Assembly (NCBI GenBank): GCA_007449985.2
Contig: VIIQ02000188.1
Span: forward strand, 78,944-142,943
Direction: 5' to 3'
From: Desmodesmus armatus
Lineage: Eukaryota > Chlorophyta > Chlorophyceae > Sphaeropleales > Scenedesmaceae
DNA: 64,000 nucleotides
Shown: positions 23,201-33,551 of the stretch, piece after piece
Layout: each line of letters starts with the position of its first letter
Position numbering within the stretch: position 1 is the first letter of the stretch
Translations under genes and position numbers: made by a program
Notes under the pieces: generated by a model
Databases searched by the model: none
What the model was told of the DNA's origin: nothing
Seen by the model: the letters and a program-made list of their open reading frames with translations, nothing else

Positions 23201-23857
23201 ATTGTCACGTGAGTGGGGCTGACGGGGGGGGGGGGGGGGCACAAGACATTGGGGGTAGTGGGGCGCAGTGCACTTTGGGGGTTGTGGGTGTGAGAATGTG
23301 TGGGCCCGAACGGGAAACTCAAGATTGCTCAGACACTGAGGTGATGCTAGGCCATAACGGCAGCGGGGGGGGGGGTCATTTCAGCAGAGGAAGTTCATGC
23401 AGACCACTCCAGTGTCCATTTTAGGGGTAGCAGAGGAGGTTTTAGTGAGGAGATGGGTTTTGGACTGGGCGGGAGGTGTTTGGGCCTGGGTTGGGCATGA
23501 ACAGGGTGGAGCGTTTGCGTTATGAGGGTGGAGGCCAGGGGTTTGGTTCAGGGGGGATATCAGGCAGGAAGGTCAAGCAGAGGGTGTCACCAACCTTTTG
23601 ACTTCAGGACTGCCGGGGGGAGGTGTATGAGTGATTGTGCAGGCAGCAGCAGGAGCAGCAGCTCTTTGCACAGCGGAGCCTAGTAGTGGTGCTGTGCTCT
23701 TCTGCTGATCTTTTGTTTGCTGTTCTCTGTGCTGTTGCTTTGCTTTGTGAATCGCAGGTACGGTGAGGACCTGCTGAGCAGCAGTGAGCCGATGCACCTG
23801 CTGTGGTCAGGGGCACACTACGACCTGCTCATACCCAAGGTCATCAGCAAGCTGTGA
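20260..23857 (+). CDS. OTU-type cysteine protease (deubiquitinase-like)
   Basis: Five exons, 20260-20585, 21352-21471, 22430-22512, 23118-23208 and 23758-23857, give 239 residues with all phases consistent. The N-terminus is Gln/His-rich then a long Ser-rich linker. The OTU catalytic block begins near residue 100: KGDGSCMFR, with the Asp and the nucleophile Cys of the family motif DGxC; it continues RACVQGDHYAQHG and ends with GAHYDLL, whose His is the catalytic base. Between them, ELLMASRVLKRPICVY matches the typical OTU beta-strand region. The enzyme should cleave ubiquitin isopeptide bonds in cytosol or nucleus; linkage preference cannot be told. The start could also be the in-frame Met at 20164. 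Several introns and the 3' flank contain diverged copies of exon ends. Confidence 0.9.
20880..21272 (+). repeat. Three extra copies of the 5' end of OTU exon 2
   Basis: Copies near 20880-20950, 21030-21100 and 21200-21272 carry CTGCAGGGCGTGTGTGCAGG-type starts and then GGTGATCGATACGCCCAGCA or close variants, matching the real exon 2 start at 21352. Each then runs into AATGTTGTG and a C-run. The first copy has lost the CAG acceptor. The period is about 150-170 bp. Confidence 0.85.
21655..21740 (+). repeat. Extra copy of the 3' end of OTU exon 2
   Basis: GATGAGGAGTACAAGCAGGC, then CTGCGCAGGATTGTGTTGGC and GGAGAATGAG, is a diverged copy of the second half of exon 2 (DEYQQALQLRRDVVEEL). It lies about 190 bp downstream of the true donor. 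Confidence 0.8.
22625..22672 (+). repeat. Extra copy of the 3' end of OTU exon 3
   Basis: CACCTGCAGGTCAACAGCCA followed by GGAGGGAGTGTGTG matches exon 3 around 22480-22508 (CTGCAGGTCATGAGCCAGGA). It is followed by a G-run, as the original is by GGGG. Confidence 0.75.
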
Positions 23858-24536
23858 GGGCAGATTGACTGCGCAGACACACTGCCGCATGCAAGGATGA
23901 ATGGAATGGGTGATGAAATTATGCAAAAACACGTTTTTTTTCTCCCTCCTGCTGTTGAGAAGGCGGCAACTGCAGAGAGAGGGGGGGTGTCAGCATGCCC
24001 CTTGTGGAGGGGCTTGGCTTTTTTGTTTGTTACATGAGGGGTTGTTGCCAGCGTCTGGCTGCACTGGCTGCTGCATTGAGGGCGCACTATGACCATCTTA
24101 TACCCAAGGTCATCAGCAAGCTGTGAGGGCAGACAGAGCTGATGTATCAAGGCAAGGCAGCAAGTTGTGACGGCAGCCTGAGACAGGCTGCACAGTTACA
24201 CTGATGTGTGCAAGGCATGAATGGAATTGGTGGTCAAATTGTGCAAGAGCGGGTTTTTTTCTGCCCCCTGCTGTTGGGATTGTGGCATCCTGGGAGGTGG
24301 AACAAAACTCCTTGCGAGGGATGGGGTGTTTCCCCCTAGCAAACTCCTTGTGAAGGGATTGGGTTTTTTTGACAAGAGGGGGTGCTGCCAGCTTTTTGCT
24401 GCGCTGGCTGTAGCGTTGCCTCTTGGCGGCCCACTCTTTGTCGCGACCCCCTGCCCTTTGAATGCTGCTGCAATGCACCGGCAGACGGTGTTGACCGAAC
24501 TGCTGTGTGTCTCCCACGTGTGGCACACGTGCACAG

Positions 24537-24600
24537 GTGACTCGCTGGCTAGCCGGGGGGGGGGGGTGATACGTTTGTGTACTGTACTGTACAGTACTCT
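24537..24600 (-). mobile_element. SINE-like fragment, reverse orientation
   Basis: On the minus strand this reads as a GTACTGTACAGTACAGTAC-like start, a C-run, then CGGCTAGCCAGCGAGTCAC. This matches the left end of the family with the centre replaced by the homopolymer. Confidence 0.45.
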
Positions 24601-24627
24601 ATGTCCTGTATTCAATACCGTATAGTA

Positions 24628-24660
24628 TGCAGCACTGTACGTAGTATGTACAGTGCTGCA
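24628..24660. repeat. Perfect 13-bp inverted repeat
   Basis: TGCAGCACTGTAC (24628-24640) is followed by a 7-nt spacer and its exact reverse complement (24648-24660). It lies next to a GTACTGTACTGTACAGTAC tract. It could be the end of a small foldback element. Confidence 0.75.
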
Positions 24661-25803
24661 GGCATGCTGTTGTTTGGGTGCTGTTGTTCTGGGTGTGGTT
24701 GTACAAGGGTGAACACCCTGGGCTGGCACAAGGCATCTAAGCAGCAGCTGTAAACACCCAAATGCCCCTGACGCAAAATTTCTTCCTGAACACATTGGGG
24801 ATCACTGCCGGTTCATGCCGTTCCTGGCCTGGGCTGCATTGCTCATCAGCTGTTTGCAACTCACCCACACTGCCTCCTCAGGAGGCTACGATAGCCCTCG
24901 CACACTGACTGTGGGGATGGGGCAGGCTGGTTCTACACTTCAACGCAGTTACACAGCCACTTCTGTGCTGTGTTGTGCCACAGGCTTCTGCAAATTTTGG
25001 AAGGGTTGCTCATACCATCAAAAAAATCAAAACTTTTTTTGAGAAGATGCTCAGACCACGGTGGTTCCATCCAGTCCCTGAATGCATTCCCAAAAGCTCA
25101 ACGGAGGCCATGAGCAATGCACAATGCCTGACATCGAGAAGAGCCGCACCACAGGTGCAAACAGTGCAGTTGCACATCAAACCGAATATGCACTCTGCAC
25201 TAGGGTAGTCAGCCACCGTGGCTGCCAACAGCTGGCCAGAACAGCAACACCGCTGTGACAGTGCTGCAAGGGCTGACGAGGCATACCGTGCGCAGTGCGC
25301 GGCACCAGCCCAGCAACAGTACTGCATGAAGGTCCCGGATCTGAAGGCTTCAGGGCACTTTGACAAGTCGGCACGGTGCCGCACTGGGCCACCCGATGAG
25401 CCTCAGCAAGTTGACGGTCAACTTGCTGCAGCAGCACAGAGCAGAACGTGCCAAAGCCGCTGTGTGAGCTGCACTGCACTTGCGCATGTGGCATGGAAGC
25501 TCAGGCGGGGCCGCGCCCTGGGTGCCCACAAGGACAAGCACTGATGTCAGGACTGCTTGAGCCAAATAGGGTTTAAGCAAGTTTGAGTCACTAGTGAGTA
25601 GTACGTCAACTGACACGTAGCAGGAATGGGTGCATGTGGTGATCGGCAGAGTGGTGCATTCTGCTGATCCTTGTGCCGTGCGGCCGGCATCTGAGATGCA
25701 TGCATGCACGGTGCACGTTTTGAAAACATGTCCTTGACAAGGCTTCTCAAAGGGCCAATCATCATCACCTTCAAGCCTTGCTTCCAGGAAGCCTTCATGG
25801 CTG

Positions 25804-26208
25804 TTAGAAGCCATTGTCCTCAAGAAAGTCAGCAGGCGTTGGAATCAACTTGTTGGTAGGATCAAGCACTGGGTCAGGTGCGTTGCACTTGTCGCCCATG
25901 CAGCACACCAAATTCTTGTAAATGTCTGGTTGGTAGCCGTACATGCGACATTGGTAATAGTGGACCGATCTGTAGGACCATACTGGCCCCGCAGCTCCAG
26001 TGGCTGGGGTGCACATTGAGTCAACCCGTGGCACTTTGCAGTCGTAGAGGTATCGTATGCAAGCTCTGCTGCTGTTCGTGGGTACCAGGAATACCCCGAC
26101 ATAGGTCTTGTTTCCGACAACTCCACCGTGGTAGCACTCTCTGGAGAGTGCAGGGCTGAGGCATGATGCCCAGCACAAGGCTAGCAGCAGCAATGTGCGG
26201 AAGTCCAT
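25804..26208 (-). CDS. Small secreted Cys-rich protein with a CCxxDxCN C-terminal motif (Ly6/three-finger-like)
   Basis: This is a single-exon frame of 134 residues. I chose the Met at 26208 because it begins a strong signal peptide (MDFRTLLLLALCWASC). The mature part has eight cysteines (REC, RAC, YDC, SMC, YQC, VCC, DKC) and ends its Cys module with CCMGDKCN, the hallmark ending of Ly6/uPAR three-finger domains in animals. One NKT glycosylation site is present. No membrane helix or clear GPI tail follows, so it is probably extracellular or wall-associated. Homology to LU domains is inference from the motif only, and convergent Cys spacing is possible. Its start faces that of the BTB gene about 530 bp away. 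Confidence 0.6.
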   Translation of the reverse strand: MDFRTLLLLALCWASCLSPALSRECYHGGVVGNKTYVGVFLVPTNSSRACIRYLYDCKVPRVDSMCTPATGAAGPVWSYRSVHYYQCRMYGYQPDIYKNLVCCMGDKCNAPDPVLDPTNKLIPTPADFLEDNGF

Positions 26209-26320
26209 CCAGTTGGAGAGGCGCCCCTGCAGCACAGCCCAAAGGGGGGGGGGGACACCAACATAGACCAAAGCCGCACGCAATCGACCTCCAATCAAGC
26301 CAGCATAGACCAAATTTGAA

Positions 26321-26326
26321 TTTATA
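26321..26326 (-). promoter_or_regulatory. Candidate TATA box of the secreted Cys-rich gene
   Basis: TATAAA reads on the minus strand about 113 bases upstream of the start codon, in an otherwise GC-rich stretch. Spacing would give a 5' UTR of roughly 80-90 bases. Confidence 0.4.
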
Positions 26327-26740
26327 CATCGTATGCGACGTTTGCGCACGGCGCGCTTGGTTGCAGGAAAGTCCGCGCGCTGCGCACCTTTCAGTATACT
26401 GAAATACTTCGCCGTGTCTTATCTGCGACAGCTGTTGCGAGCGATCCAATACCGCATACCGCTATCTGTGGGCGGTCTGGGCAATTGCTTTGCAACCGTC
26501 CACTGAAGGTCGCTGGAAGGCAGGCATCTGAGTCGTCCGACGCTGGCGGTTCAGATATCCTTGGACCTAGTAAACACAAATATCAGCGCATGTCCTTTGA
26601 AGGGAACTTTCACTAGTGAAGTCTCCCCTTTCGTTGTGTGTGGACGTCCCTGCATTCCTACGTGCACATCAGTTCTTGCACTGAGGCTGAGTCAGCTCTG
26701 CTTCAAGCTTGAAGTTCAACCAGTGTCAGTGCTAACAGCC

Positions 26741-28253
26741 ATGAGCAGCACCATCGACTTCAGCGATGCAGCAGCGGTGCGTGAGCTTGCTGGCGCAGGC
26801 GAGCGCGTTGTCTGCCTGGAGTTCCCTGGGCAGGATGAAGGGCCCCTGTACTGCCACAGTTTTGTGCTGTCTTCCAGCTCCCCTGTCCTGCGACACATTC
26901 TGGAGGATACTGCAGAGGGCCAGCAGGGCTTGCAGTGCATCCCTATGGGAGCATCCTCTGTCAGTGACAGCAGTGTCAGTGTCTGGACCCTGGCTCTGGG
27001 CCTCCTCTATCGACTGAAGACTGCCAGCATCACCATGGACAATGCCCAGCAGCTGCTGCTGCTGGCTCACAAGTGGGACATGCGCTGCATCACGGGTGTG
27101 TGTGCTTGCCTTCCTCCACGTTGCATGCTATGCCGCAGGGGCGTAGAAACAGCCCTTGCACTGCTTGATTTGTTTGAAGCGACACCTGCCACTGGCGCAG
27201 TGCGGTGTTGCGGCAGCAAGCACTGTCGAGAGGTTCTGCTTTGGGTGCTCAAGTGTGACACCTGCAAGCGTTTAACTACGTTTTTGTGGAACACCCGACC
27301 GTCACCCAGTCTGATGGGGCTTGATTTTTGACCAATTGTTGACAAATTGCAATGTGTCAGTCACCGTGGACCTGAGGGTTGTTGTGCTCCTTGCTATGCC
27401 TGCCTGCAGACGAGGTGGAGAGGTACATCTTTGGCAAGGACATCCCTGCAGCAGAGAGCAGGCTCAGGCGCTACCTCACCCCCTTGCTAGTCCGCACCTG
27501 GCTGTGGGAGGCCAGCAAGTGCGGGCTGACGCGCCAGGTCCAGCTGTGCATCGACTACATAGTGGACACAAACATGCCTGTGGACATGGATCTACTGAAC
27601 GGTTTGGAGGCCGGCCCTGCCAACCAGCTAAAAGGTGCAGAATACAGCCGGAAAAGGCATGGAGCCCGCTATTGGGTGTGCTACCCTAGGGATTCAAGGT
27701 TCTCTCAGGTCGGGACTGAGGGGACTCTCCCAGCGGGTCAAGGGTGATACCTTACAGCATCCAATCTCCCATGTCGAACAACATCTCCAGCCTGAATTTC
27801 GGTGGGTTTACACGGCCCCCAGGTGTGCCCCTGGGGAGTGAGATGTGGCCACGAGTGCCGTTGCCCTAGACCCCCAGGAGTGTTGGTGTGAAGAGCCGTC
27901 CTCAACGGACGCGAAGCCAATGGGAAGAAGTCCTATGGCGTTAAGAGACCAAGGGGGTGTCTCTGTATCTTTATCTTTTTAACCAGCTGCTGGCAGCTAG
28001 GGAGTACAAATGCAAGGAGTTTGATAATTTGGAGAGGAGGATTCAGCGCAGTGCTGCTAAGGTGGATGCAGCAGTGAAGATGGCGGGTGGCAGCATCCTG
28101 TATGGGTTCCAGTGCTCCGCCATCGAGGGTCACACTTGGTTTGCTACTAGCAACTGTGGTAGCTGCCCCTGTCCTCACCCTGGCTGTGGGTTGGGCATGG
28201 TTCGGCTGCCTGCACCACTCAACCTGAAGTATCTGAGCCCGCAGCACAACTGA
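26741..28253 (+). CDS. BTB/POZ-domain protein
   Basis: Three exons, 26741-27095, 27410-27634 and 27997-28253, give 278 residues with consistent phases (third acceptor GGCAG at 27996). Residues about 20-118 form a BTB fold: GPLYCHSFVLSSSSPVLRHIL matches the conserved helix in which the family has AH..VL...S..F, followed by helices ending in LLLLAHKWDM. The rest (DEVERYIFGKDIP, LRRYLTPLLVRTWLWEASK) is helical. The C-terminus has a Cys-rich CGSCPCPHPGCG stretch. BTB proteins commonly dimerise and act as Cullin-3 adaptors; no Kelch, MATH or NPH3 domain is visible, so the substrate side is unknown. The small second intron differs in texture from nearby DNA. Confidence 0.75.
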
Positions 28254-30416
28254 GTCAGTCACAGCATGATGCTGTCAAAGCCATGTTCACAATGATGTTG
28301 AAAGCATAACTCAGTTGTTATGGTCGCTCACTGGGCTCAACTTGAGGTGTCCGGGACACCTTGCTCTTGATGTCAGGGTATACTGGTGTGTTGGTGAGCT
28401 GCAGTGAGGGCATGTGGCCCCTACAGACTCTTCACACCTGGCCTTTTGAATTTGTGCTGCATTTGTCCAACTCAGATCGCATTCAATGCAGCATGTCTGC
28501 TGGAAAGGCAATGTAAGTTGAGACGGCAAGGGCCCGGAGAGCCCTTGTAGGCGCAGCTCAGCTGCTGAAGTGGGGCGCAGGGTCCGAACCTGAGTCAGCC
28601 AAGTTGAAGTTGAACGAGCTCTTGTGGGGCCGCTGCACCTGCAGGGTGCACAAATTATGCACCGGTGGCAGAAGCCGCCTGTGCTGGCTGGCAGCAGTGA
28701 TGGCTGCTTGCGAAGTGACCTGTGCCACAGTGTTGGGTGGCCCCGGTGGCCAACATTTGTGAGGTTGTGTATGCAGATGGCTCAGTACAATGAATGTTTT
28801 TTTGTAAGGCGCCTTGCAGCAGCAGCCAGGACTCCGCGGTGACCGCCCTGCAATCAACAGTGCTAGCTGCCCCGGTCTAAGACAGTTCAGCCTCTGCAAT
28901 CTCTGCAGTGCAACAGATAGTTGCTGTGAAAATGATGATTGATTCTGAGACATCGTGGCGCGCTCAAAGCACCTTCGGGTCGTCACACTCATTTGCCACA
29001 CACTGTATGTCAGTGACGTCTTTCAAATGTTGTCAGGACTCAACTGGGGAACATTGAGTGCAATGCACACAATCCCATGACACGAGGCTTTGAATTGAAA
29101 CCGGGACGGCATCAACACCCGTCAGCTGGCTGCGCTGACCTACTATTTGGTTGTGGTTGCTGGCCCAGTCTGAGACGGTTGGGCAGAACAGCCAAACAGA
29201 CTCAAACATGTCATCACAGGGCATGCAATGCTGGCAGCATGACTAAGCGCAGCCCAGCATTTCCTCAACAGCTGGTGAATCTGGAGCGGCTCACCAAGTC
29301 ACTCAAGTCATCATGCCATGGCAAGCGAGCGGCATGACAAGCAAGCTAGAGTCCAGCACATCCCAACATGGCACAACATCAGAGAAGGCTCATCGTTGAG
29401 GGGACAACCTCAAACACTACTATACTATGCAGTAACACAGCAGGAGCTGTTGCATTTGCTCCACACCCACGGTACTGAACTGTGTGTCCAATGGCTGCTG
29501 CTCCGCAGGGCCTCTAAAACAACACAGCCACACTACTACACTGCGTGCGCCTAGATGATGACAACACCAGCACACTGCATGCGCATGCCGGCTAGATAAT
29601 CAAGGCAGCATGATGCTTCAGCTCCCAATTGCAATGACCCCAGCCAAAAGATGATTCTTTTGGGGGGAGGTTGTTACAAGTAGATACTTTCACCGCAAAG
29701 CGATTCTGTAAGAGGCCACCCAGACAGCTTGAATTTTGATAGTAGTGAAGCGTGCACAACTGCCAGTGCTGTGTGCTGTTGATAAGACAGCGCCAACACA
29801 ACCATTGCAATCTGTGCTGATTAGCTGAACGTCTGTTCACTAGCAAGCCCTAATCGCCCCACTGCCCCCACACAGTAGACAATCCACAGGCTGCAAGGCT
29901 GGAAAGGTGAAAGCTGCACACCCACACAAAATCAACGCCAAAACGGCAACTCATTGAGCGGCAGCTGCTGCTGCTGAGGTCATCACTGACATTGCTGTTG
30001 ATTGATTGCTGGCACAGGGAGACTTGGGTCTGCGGGAGTGAATCGCCAGCACCTGCACAACACACCAACAGCACCAGGCAGCACCCAGCAATCACAGAGG
30101 GTGAGCAAACCACAATCGATCCACCTTGAGCAGGCAGACACCATCACCCACCATCACCCTTGATAGAGGCAGCGACCCAACTAAGTTACCCAAGAGCTGC
30201 GCAAACCCCCATAACACAGAGCGCTACACAGTGCTACTGGCCGGCATAAAATGGCCCGGTGTATACATACCAAAGTAATGCTGACTGATCACTCATTCTA
30301 GCAGCAGTAGGAGCGGCAACAAAACGAGCATGTCATGAAGGGGACAGCTGCCACAGCTGGGGCATGCTACATACCTACAAGCGATCTCCCTGTCAACCCA
30401 TTGCTGCATGGATGGT
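28254..30416. other. Intergenic DNA
   Basis: No supportable gene was found. It contains a SINE-like fragment at 29655-29705. From about 29850 onward it holds the left part of the 3.2-kb segment duplicated with the neighbouring LRR gene. A short ORF on the minus strand near 30110 (CSPSVIAGCCLVLLVCCAGAG) is matched in the other duplicate near 33315, showing that the repeat extends well beyond the coding region. Confidence 0.55.
29655..29705 (-). mobile_element. SINE-like repeat fragment
   Basis: GGAGGTTGTTACAAGTAGAT and TACTTTCACCGC match the 44385-44440 copy almost base for base. In reverse orientation they match the right end of the 46755-46910 copy. Confidence 0.6.
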
Positions 30417-32199
30417 TCACTCTGCAAGGACTGCCGCTGCATGCTGTGCCACTGCAGGGTCGCTGTGGCGGAGGAAAGAGTCCAGCAGCTGCCTCCACAT
30501 ATAAACTTCGTCAGAAGCCTGCACAAAGCGGACGACACAGTATGAGAAATGTTGGCATGTGGCTGCACTGCAGCCATGGGGGGCCATGTGGAGCGATGCC
30601 AAGTCCCGCACTCAACTGCAGAACGGCTCCCCATTTTCATTTACCAAAATCATTGCTTAGTGTTATGGATTGCACAGTCGAATTAGAAGCCGGGCTATGA
30701 TCTTCAGCACAAACAACAAACTACTGTGCACGCCTGGACTCTCCTAAAAAGCTCAACCTGCATCAACAATGCCAGGAGACAACACAGCTCACCTCGTACG
30801 TCAACAAACCACTATTGCGCCCGTCCAACCGGCCATAGTAGCAGAGCCATGTCAGCTGCTTCAGCCGTGTCAGCTGCGGCAGCAGCTTGCCGTCTGTGCT
30901 GGGGTCATGCACACTCAAGTTCCGCAGCCCTGTCAGCTGGGGCACCACCTCCAACCCCTCGGCTGAGCTGCCATCTGGCCGCAGGCCCAGCTCCTGCAAG
31001 CCGCTCAGCCCTGTCAGTGGGGCTAGCAGCTCAGCACTGTACTGCAGCCCCTGCAGCTGCAGTGACTGCAGCCCAGGGCAGCAGCTGACTAAGCGGCTGC
31101 CCTCAGGAGCTGCTGCGGCTTTTGACAAGTGATCTACACAACTGATGTCAAGGGCCCGCAGGTGCGGCAGCTGCCTGCCAGCTGCCGGGAATACGTGCTG
31201 CCACACACCAGTAGGCAACGTGCAGCCGCTGAGGTCTAGGTGCTGCAACTTGCTGCTGGCTGTCAGCGCTGCGTATGCTGTAGGCGGATACAGCAGCAGC
31301 CTATTGCTGCTCAAGCTCAGGTAGGTCAGCTGCTGCAGGTGCTCCAATTGACAAAACAGCTCTCCAGATTCGAATAAGAATACGCACTGCACCAGCTCAA
31401 GGTGCTGCAGCTGGGTCTTGCCTGCTAAGGCATTTGACTCAAACACTGCCCTACTGGCGTACGCCTCCCCATGCACCTTGAGGTGCATCAGACGCTGCAA
31501 GCCTGACAGCATGCTGGCCCCGACACAGTACCCCTTCAGGCACTGCAGCCGCAGGTCTTGCAGGTCTGTCAGGCCCTGGATGGCCTGCATGCCATCCAGC
31601 GAGTCCAACTCAGCACCGGACAGCTCCAGGTGTGTCAGCTGCTGCAGCCCCAGCAGGGCACTGCATGGGAACACAACACCCAACGCAATGTCATCGTTCC
31701 AGACCAATCTGAGGTGCTGCAGCTTGGGCAGCAGCAGAAGTGCTGGGGCCAGCTCATGTATGTCAAGCAGTAGGCAGCTATGCAGCCGGAGCTGCGTGAG
31801 GTGCGGCTGCCCCTGCCCTAATACCCCAAGATACCCAGCCCCTGGCTGCAGCTGCAGGTGCAGTTTGCTGAAGCTCAGGCTAGACAGCGCCTGCAGCTTG
31901 GTGTGGGGCAGCTGCTGTAAAACCCATTGGTCATGCTCGACCATAGACCCCTCAAGGTCTATGCTGCTCAAGTGCTGGCCATGGTGCTCCAGGTACAGCA
32001 GCAGGCTGTCTGCCTGCTGCTGCTGAGGCAGCAGAGCACTGATGCTGCTGAGGCTTTGCACTGCTGCCTGGTGCAGCCTGCTGTAGGCTCGCGCAGCGCT
32101 GAATAGGCTGCGCGGGTCGTCAGCGCAGCAGCGCAGCACTGCCAGCAGACAGGGGTCTGGCAGCTGCAGCAGCCGGGATGCCTGAGACGCACTGGGCAT
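30417..32199 (-). CDS. F-box-like/leucine-rich-repeat protein, copy 2
   Basis: Exons 32199-30793 and 30518-30417 give about 502 residues. The N-terminus (LPDPCLLAVLRCC..DPRSLFSAARAYSRL) fits an F-box-like helix set. About fifteen degenerate LRRs follow, for example LTHLELSGAEL, LQHLDLSGCTL and LQSLQLQGLQY. The second exon encodes ASDEVYMWRQLLDSFL and ends in TGA, 17 residues earlier than its paralogue. F-box/LRR proteins are usually substrate receptors of SCF ubiquitin ligases. The F-box assignment is weaker than the LRR one. Confidence 0.8.
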
Positions 32200-33551
32200 C
32201 CTGCATGAGCGCATAGAGGTGCACATGTACAGTGATATCACAGTGTGCACGACAGGACATGGGAGTTGACAACTGGTGCTGCTGCAGATCTGGTCCAGCT
32301 GGTCTGCTGCGCCATGGGCAGAGCGTGAGTGTAAGCGTCCTGTGAGAATCACTTGATAGTAGCTGAAGCTTTGTCTGTGGATAAAGAGAGCAACGGCTTG
32401 ACGACCAGCTGATTGTGCAGAGATCCGATACCAAGATCAGAGTGGTAGAGAACGGTTTTAGTAGCCGTACAGGACCGCATCAAAACAAAGAAACGAAATT
32501 TTTATCAATGAAGTCACACAGGCATCGCCCTCTGTTAGGGTCAACCAGGCTGTAGCATGTGTGACAAGTGCTGTTGGCTCAATTGCCAGGACCTGCTGCC
32601 GTCCTGCACACCACCTCAGTGTATGTGAGACACTGCAAGAAGAGCTTGCAGATTTTCAACAGCAGCTTGCAGCCCAAGCAGCTGAGTAAGCCTGGCGAGC
32701 CTTGCTGACAGCATGTGCTCTCATGCTGAGGTGCTGATCAGCACCTAAGCCTTTTCAAAATGCACTGCAAGGGTGGGGCATCTTCGTAAGGGATGCCATT
32801 TGCCTGCTAGACAAGCAGATCTGTTGTTTTTGGTCAGAGGGACAGACTAAAGGACACGTGCGACAAGCCTGACTGTTAGTGACCAATTTTCACCAAATGC
32901 AACTAAGCCAGCCTGTCATTTGTCAGGTATTGAGCACCCTTTCATCCACCCGATGCCTCCGCTGTGCTCCTGCCATGCCTGTTACACAACTGGCCCCTAC
33001 CCTCAGCGCATACGCTTGCCGGCAAGGCAGTCTGTGGCATGTCACACACTGAACACCACAATGGGCCCACTGCCCCCCACTCAGTAGTCAACCCACACGC
33101 TGAGTTGCAGCTGCTCCGAACCAACTCAACCTGCAACCATTTTCTTGACAACTGCTGGTGTTGCTGCCTCGCCGCTAAAGAGAGCACAGACACCGCTGCC
33201 GATTGCTTCCTGACTCAGGAGGACTCGAACACTGCACGACTGTGCTGCCAGCACCTGCACAGCACACCAACAGCAACAAGCAGCACCCAGCAAATACAGA
33301 GGGTGAGCAAACCCCATTGAGCGAGGCAGTCACTGCCACCACCACCTTTGCCAAAGGCAGCGAAGCACTGAGTTGCTCCTCTCCTCTGTCGGGGCATTGC
33401 AAAGTGTTGGTTGCGTACACAAAGGCCCCAATGATGGACTTCTGAATGGTGCGGACTTGTTGACCCCGCTTCCACAAGAGCATGCATCCTCATCAGCAGT
33501 TTGAGCAACAACAACAAAATAACGTCATACAGCTGCCTCGGCCGAGGCCTA
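32200..33551. other. Spacer between the tandem LRR genes
   Basis: It contains the 5' flank of LRR copy 2 and, from about 33050, the duplicated 3' flank of LRR copy 1. No separate gene is supportable; short open frames on the plus strand lack recognisable features. Confidence 0.55.

Larger units (their letters stand above)
23858..25803. other. Intergenic DNA with a copy of the last OTU exon, a SINE-like fragment and a hairpin
   Basis: At 24084-24140 the end of the OTU gene (CACTATGACC, then ACCCAAGGTCATCAGCAAGC and TGTGAGGGCAGA) is repeated. A second internal direct repeat covers roughly 23890-24010 and 24210-24380 (GAATGGAAT, TGGTGA/GTCAAATT, TTTTTTTC, CCTCCTGCTGTTG). A reverse-oriented SINE-like fragment lies at 24537-24600. 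No convincing gene is visible; a 108-codon open frame at 25218-25544 has no recognisable features. Confidence 0.55.
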
